Assembly: GCA_020724185.1 (NCBI GenBank)
Contig: DYHL01000102.1
Span: 1-8,846 of the forward strand
Direction of reading: 5' to 3'
DNA from: Candidatus Nitrosymbiomonas sp.
GTDB taxonomy: Bacteria; Sysuimicrobiota; Sysuimicrobiia; Sysuimicrobiales; Humicultoraceae
Length of the DNA: 8,846 bases
This document shows positions 5,923 to 8,846 of the stretch, one piece after another (within the stretch, counting starts at the first letter, position 1; each line of letters begins with the position of its first letter). The position numbers and the translations under genes are program-made. The notes beneath the pieces were generated by a model. That model did no database searches and had not been told where the DNA came from. It was given only the letters and a program-made list of their open reading frames with translations.

Positions 5923-6281
5923 AGGCCAACACCGCGGAGGCGATCCGCGAGGCCACCCGCACGCTTCTGACCGAGATGGTGCGCGCCAACCAGATTGAAA
6001 CGGACGCGATCGCCGCGGTGATCTTCACGCTGACCACAGACCTCAATGCCGCCTTTCCGGCAGAGGGCGCCAGGCAGATGGGCTGGACCGCAGTGCCGCT
6101 CCTCTCGTCCACGGAGATCACCGTGCCAGGAGCGCTGGAGCGGTGCCTGCGCGTTCTCATGCTGGTGAATACGCCCAGGGCGCAGGAGGAGATCGCGCAC
6201 GTCTACCTGCGCGGGGCAGAGGTGCTCCGTCCCGACCTCAATTCGCACCTCGGCCACGTGGTCTCCGCCGGCGATTTGTGA
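5886..6281 (+). CDS. aroH: Chorismate mutase, AroH class (monofunctional)
   Basis: Converts chorismate to prephenate by Claisen rearrangement, the branch point to Phe and Tyr. The product is 131 residues and of the trimeric pseudo-alpha/beta-barrel B. subtilis AroH type, not the all-helical AroQ type. VRGVRGAITVEANTAEAI (from residue 3), TDLNAAFPAEGAR (51-63), EITVPGALERCLRVLMLV (77-94) and HVYLRGAEVLRPDL (105-118) follow the B. subtilis protein closely. By alignment from memory, active-site residues R7, F57, R63, E77 (E78 in B. subtilis), R89 (R90) and Y107 (Y108) are present. The B. subtilis Cys75 position is serine (S74) here. The GTG start lies 37 nt inside aroB. TGA is followed by only 10 nt before aroA, so it is tightly co-expressed. 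Confidence 0.95.
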   Translation: MPVRGVRGAITVEANTAEAIREATRTLLTEMVRANQIETDAIAAVIFTLTTDLNAAFPAEGARQMGWTAVPLLSSTEITVPGALERCLRVLMLVNTPRAQEEIAHVYLRGAEVLRPDLNSHLGHVVSAGDL

Positions 6282-6291
6282 GAGAGGATCT

Positions 6292-7566
6292 ATGAGGGAG
6301 ATCGCTCCGCTACTGACCCCACCCGACACCTCGGTGTCCGTCCCCGGATCGAAGAGTCTGACCAACAGGGCCCTCCTGGTGGGCGCGCTGGCACTCGGCA
6401 CGTCGCGACTGACCAGCGCCCTGTTCAGTGATGATACCTGCGTAATGGTCGAGTGCCTGCGGCGCCTGGGCTTTACCGTACGGGTAGACCAATCGGAGCT
6501 TCTCATGCTCGTGGAGGGTCGCGGCGGAGAGATCCCCGCACAGCGCGCCGAGCTGTTCGTGGGGGGCGCCGGAACCGCGGCCCGGTTTCTAACGGCGATG
6601 GTGGGCCTGGGCAACGGACGGTACACGATTGACGGTACGGAGCGGATGAGGGAAAGGCCGATCCAGCACCTGCTCGACGCCCTTGGGATGGTTGGGGTTG
6701 AGGCCGCCGCAGAGCGCGGAACGCCGCCGGTGGTGGTGAATGCCCGCGGCCTACGCGGCGGACGCGCGATGGTGCGCGGTGATGTCAGCAGCCAGTTCCT
6801 CTCCGCGCTGCTGATGGTGGCGCCGTACGCCCAGGAGGACATGGAGGTGGTCCTGGAGGGCCGCCTGGTGGAATCCCCCTACGTTGAGATGACGCTGGCC
6901 GTGATGGAGGCGTTCGGGGTCCGCGTTGAGCGCGAGGGCCTGCGGCGGTTCTTCGTCCGGTCCGGAGGGCGCTACCGCGCGCGCGACTACGCCATCGAGC
7001 CCGATGCCAGCGCCGCCGCGTACTTCTTCGCGGCCGCGGCCGTCACCGGAGGACGGGTGCGGGTACCGGGGCTCTCCGCATCATCGCTGCAGGGGGACGC
7101 GCGTTTCGTGGACCTGTTGGAAGAGATGGGCTGCCGGGTCGTGCGCGGCGACGGCTTCCTCGAGGTCTCGGGCACCGGAGGGCTGCGGGGAATCGAGGCG
7201 GACCTCTCCGAGATGAGCGACCAGACCATGACCCTGGCCGCGATCGCGCCCTTTGCCAACGGCCCTACGCGCATCCGCGGGGTAGCGCACATCCGCCACC
7301 AGGAGTCCGACCGGATGGCGGCCACCGCCACCGAGCTGCGGCGTTTGGGGCAAGAGGTGGAAGAACGCGACGACGGCCTGGTGATCCTGCCCAGGCCTCT
7401 GCGGCCGGCAGTGGTTCAGGCGCACGATGACCACCGCATCGCGATGGCCTTTGCGGTCACCGGCCTGCGGGCCCCGGGGATCGCCATCGCGGAACCCGGG
7501 TGCGTGGCCAAGACCTTTCCGGACTTCTTCGAGCGGTTGGAGGACCTCCGCTCAGGCCCTTCCTAG
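6292..7566 (+). CDS. aroA: 3-phosphoshikimate 1-carboxyvinyltransferase (EPSP synthase)
   Basis: Sixth step of the shikimate pathway: transfers the enolpyruvyl group of PEP to shikimate-3-phosphate, giving EPSP, the substrate of AroC at the other end of this operon. The product is 424 residues, typical. Features in order are VPGSKSLTNRALL (17-29; K21, S22, R26), GGAGTAARFLTAM (91-103), DGTERMRERPI (114-124), SSQFLSALL (166-174), EPDASAAAYF (236-245), MSDQTMTLA with catalytic-type D310, RHQESDRM with E338, HDDHRIAMAFA (378-388) and AEPGCVAKTFPDFF (400-413). The set is complete, so it should be active. The PEP/glyphosate loop reads GGAGTAARF where E. coli has NAGTAMRP (Pro101 replaced by Phe, Asn94 by Gly). 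ATG 6292 is preceded by AGAGGA. It is the last gene of the operon; its stop overlaps the stop of the opposing zinc-ribbon gene. Confidence 0.97.
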   Translation: MREIAPLLTPPDTSVSVPGSKSLTNRALLVGALALGTSRLTSALFSDDTCVMVECLRRLGFTVRVDQSELLMLVEGRGGEIPAQRAELFVGGAGTAARFLTAMVGLGNGRYTIDGTERMRERPIQHLLDALGMVGVEAAAERGTPPVVVNARGLRGGRAMVRGDVSSQFLSALLMVAPYAQEDMEVVLEGRLVESPYVEMTLAVMEAFGVRVEREGLRRFFVRSGGRYRARDYAIEPDASAAAYFFAAAAVTGGRVRVPGLSASSLQGDARFVDLLEEMGCRVVRGDGFLEVSGTGGLRGIEADLSEMSDQTMTLAAIAPFANGPTRIRGVAHIRHQESDRMAATATELRRLGQEVEERDDGLVILPRPLRPAVVQAHDDHRIAMAFAVTGLRAPGIAIAEPGCVAKTFPDFFERLEDLRSGPS

Positions 7567-7712
7567 CCCGACTTGGTCTCAGTTGGCTTGAACGTGAACC
7601 GCGTGCCGCAGTTGCGGCAGCGCCACTTCTGGGCGCCGGTCTCGTCCACGCCCTGGTACTCGAGGTGCGTACTCTTGCACCCCGGACATCTTGATGCGCC
7701 TTTCATACCCAT
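7563..7712 (-). CDS. Small zinc-ribbon protein (49 residues)
   Basis: A short gene read directly from the minus strand. ATG 7712-7710 follows AGGAGG with a 6-nt spacer, an excellent ribosome binding site; a second in-frame ATG lies two codons later. The product begins MGMKGASRCPGCKSTH and ends FTFKPTETKSG. It has two CxxC knuckles, CPGC (9-12) and CRNC (32-35), 19 residues apart, followed by GTRFTF: a classic single zinc ribbon. The knuckle spacing and the GAQKWRCRNCGTRF segment resemble the zinc ribbons found ahead of IS1-like transposases (InsA) and in small stand-alone nucleic-acid-binding proteins, but no transposase is adjacent. Likely role: zinc-dependent nucleic-acid or protein contact; actual function unknown. 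It overlaps the aroA stop by 4 bp (CTAG) and starts 61 bp after the upstream aldehyde dehydrogenase on the same strand, so it may be the last gene of that transcript. Confidence 0.82.
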   Translation of the reverse strand: MGMKGASRCPGCKSTHLEYQGVDETGAQKWRCRNCGTRFTFKPTETKSG

Positions 7713-7718
7713 GGCCTT

Positions 7719-7724
7719 CCTCCT
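7719..7724 (-). promoter_or_regulatory. Ribosome binding site of the zinc-ribbon gene
   Basis: AGGAGG on the minus strand (7724-7719), six bases before ATG 7712. It is a consensus site and the main evidence that this very short frame is translated from that ATG. Confidence 0.7.
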
Positions 7725-7773
7725 CTCTCACAAGAACATGCTTACGGACCCGCGGGGCGAACTCCTGCGTCCC

Positions 7774-8846
7774 CTAGCCGCCCAGGCCCGGCTGGCGGCG
7801 GCCGGCCAGGAGCGCGCGGAGGGTCGGGACGACGGCGCCTAGCCGCTTGCCCAGCCGGCCGGCAAACAGCAGTTCGTTTCCCCGGCGGAAGTACTCGTAG
7901 GCCGGATGCGTATACGGGTACCACCACACCTTCGGCGTCGGTACGCGGTCTGTGACGCGCGCGCACGCCTCGGTCACCTCCCACAGGGCATCGGGTCCGT
8001 GCAGCCGGCCCCACCCGCTAGAGCCGCTTCCGCCCCACGGGCAATCCAGCATCGCGTAGGCCGAGGCGTGCTCGTTCACCATGACCAGGCCTGCCCGCAT
8101 CCGGCCTGCCAGGCGCTTCCCGCGCTCCAGGTCCCGCGTCCACACGCTGCCGGTCAGCGCGAATGGCGACGCGTTGGCACGGGTGATCGCCTCCTCCTCA
8201 TCGGCCACGGTCACCACGGGCAGGAGAGGCCCGAAGGTCTCCTCGCGCATCACGAGCATCTCATCGGTCACATCGGTCAGGATGGTCGGCGGATACCAGA
8301 ACCCCGGTCCCTCGGGGATGCGGCCTCCGGCCAGCAGCCGGGCCCCGCGCTCGACCGCGTCGGTAACGTGGCGGTGCACCCTCTGCCGCGCCGACTCCCG
8401 GATCAACGGACCAAAGGCCCAGTGCGCGGCCGGGGCGTGCAGGCGGCCCTCGCGCTCGACGAACCCGGCCAGATCGGTCAGGCGCGCTGTGGCTTGCAGC
8501 GCCCGTTCGACGAAGGCCTCGGCCACTGCGCGGACGACGTAGACCCGCTCCACCGAGCAGCAAAGCTGTCCGGTGTTGCTGAACGCGTTCCACACCGCGC
8601 CCTGCGCGGCGTAGGCCACGTCGGCGTCGGCGCAGACCACCATGGCGTCCTTGCCGCCCAGTTCGAGCACCGGAGGGCGGCGTCCCTGCTCGGCCAGCGC
8701 GCGCGCGATAGCGAGGCCGGCTGCGGAGCTGCCGATGAACACGATGCGGTCGGCCTCCGAGGCGACCAGCGCCTTCCCGGTCTCAGGACCGCCGGGCACG
8801 ACGTTGAGCAGGCCGCCCGGCAGCCCCGCGTCCGCGAAGGCGCGCG
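7774..8846 (-). CDS. Aldehyde dehydrogenase family protein (partial, N-terminus beyond right edge)
   Basis: NAD(P)+-dependent oxidation of an aldehyde to the acid. About 356 C-terminal residues are visible; the frame stays open to the window end, so the first third is missing. The earliest residues, AFADAGLPGGLLNVVPGG, continue seamlessly into the family's cofactor-domain core, so the apparent GTG at 8797-8799 is internal. Visible signatures are IVFIGSSAAG (cofactor loop, usually FTGS), LELGGKDAMVVCADAD (general-base Glu), NTGQLCCSVERVYV (nucleophilic Cys), EETFGPLLPVV and NASPFALTGSVW. The late catalytic-domain loop is CPWGGSGSSGWGRLHG. The C-terminal tail with KVWWYPYTHPAYEYFRR is seen in a subset of ALDHs often annotated as succinate-semialdehyde or coniferyl-type aldehyde dehydrogenases; the substrate cannot be fixed. 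It ends at TAG 7776-7774, 61 bp before the zinc-ribbon gene. Confidence 0.93.
   Translation of the reverse strand, partial: RAFADAGLPGGLLNVVPGGPETGKALVASEADRIVFIGSSAAGLAIARALAEQGRRPPVLELGGKDAMVVCADADVAYAAQGAVWNAFSNTGQLCCSVERVYVVRAVAEAFVERALQATARLTDLAGFVEREGRLHAPAAHWAFGPLIRESARQRVHRHVTDAVERGARLLAGGRIPEGPGFWYPPTILTDVTDEMLVMREETFGPLLPVVTVADEEEAITRANASPFALTGSVWTRDLERGKRLAGRMRAGLVMVNEHASAYAMLDCPWGGSGSSGWGRLHGPDALWEVTEACARVTDRVPTPKVWWYPYTHPAYEYFRRGNELLFAGRLGKRLGAVVPTLRALLAGRRQPGLGG

Noticed and set aside
5691..6842. 383-codon minus-strand frame antisense to aroB, aroH and aroA
   Set aside because: It crosses three well-identified genes, is Ser/Arg/Pro-rich and lacks motifs; an antisense artefact.
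7713..7790. Terminator between the aldehyde dehydrogenase and zinc-ribbon genes
   Set aside because: Only imperfect short GGAC/GTCC-type repeats are present and there is no T-run, so the evidence is too weak.
7573..7842. Plus-strand small frames downstream of aroA
   Set aside because: They are shadows of the minus-strand zinc ribbon and the aldehyde dehydrogenase 3' end. The cysteine pattern and ribosome binding site belong to the minus strand.

Overview
This is a GC-rich bacterial window (roughly two thirds G+C by eye). It holds nine protein genes, eight complete and one cut by the right edge. There is almost no intergenic DNA: the only gaps of note are about 164 bp (989-1152), 83 bp (3073-3155) and 61 bp (7713-7773). 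I see no rRNA, tRNA, CRISPR array, insertion sequence or other mobile element, and no clear intrinsic terminator. The phylum cannot be fixed from sequence alone. High GC, a B. subtilis-type AroH chorismate mutase, a compact aro operon and possible leaderless transcription would suit a GC-rich Gram-positive-like or deep-branching lineage (Armatimonadota-, Chloroflexota-, Deinococcota- or Actinomycetota-like). That is inference.

Layout. (1) 38-988, minus strand: inner-membrane permease of a dipeptide/oligopeptide/nickel-type ABC importer (DppB/OppB class). It appears to start at CTG and to continue leftward into an operon outside the window. (2) 1153-1746, plus: histidine-phosphatase (phosphoglycerate-mutase-like) protein, with a good sigma70-type promoter almost on top of its start codon. 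(3) 1729-3072, minus: MFS/GPH-type sugar:cation symporter-like transporter, converging on the phosphatase with an 18-bp overlap of the coding ends. (4) 3156-7566, plus: a shikimate/chorismate operon, aroC - GNAT acetyltransferase - aroB - aroH - aroA, in which neighbours overlap or nearly touch (7-nt overlap, 1-nt TGATG overlap, 37-nt overlap, 10-nt gap). (5) 7563-7712, minus: a 49-residue zinc-ribbon protein whose stop codon overlaps that of aroA in the palindrome CTAG. (6) 7774 to the right edge, minus: C-terminal two thirds of an aldehyde dehydrogenase, possibly co-transcribed with the zinc-ribbon gene.

How the genes work together. AroB makes 3-dehydroquinate from DAHP, AroA makes EPSP from shikimate-3-phosphate, AroC makes chorismate from EPSP, and AroH sends chorismate to prephenate for Phe/Tyr. 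The intervening steps (dehydroquinase, shikimate dehydrogenase, shikimate kinase) and DAHP synthase are not in this window. An acetyltransferase sits between aroC and aroB, where many genomes carry aroK. The other genes have no evident pathway link to the operon.

I found no convincing new multi-gene system. The observations most worth a second look are the unannotated zinc-ribbon gene, the Trp-rich GNAT embedded in the aro operon, the CTG start and hairpins around the permease, and the near-leaderless promoter of the phosphatase.
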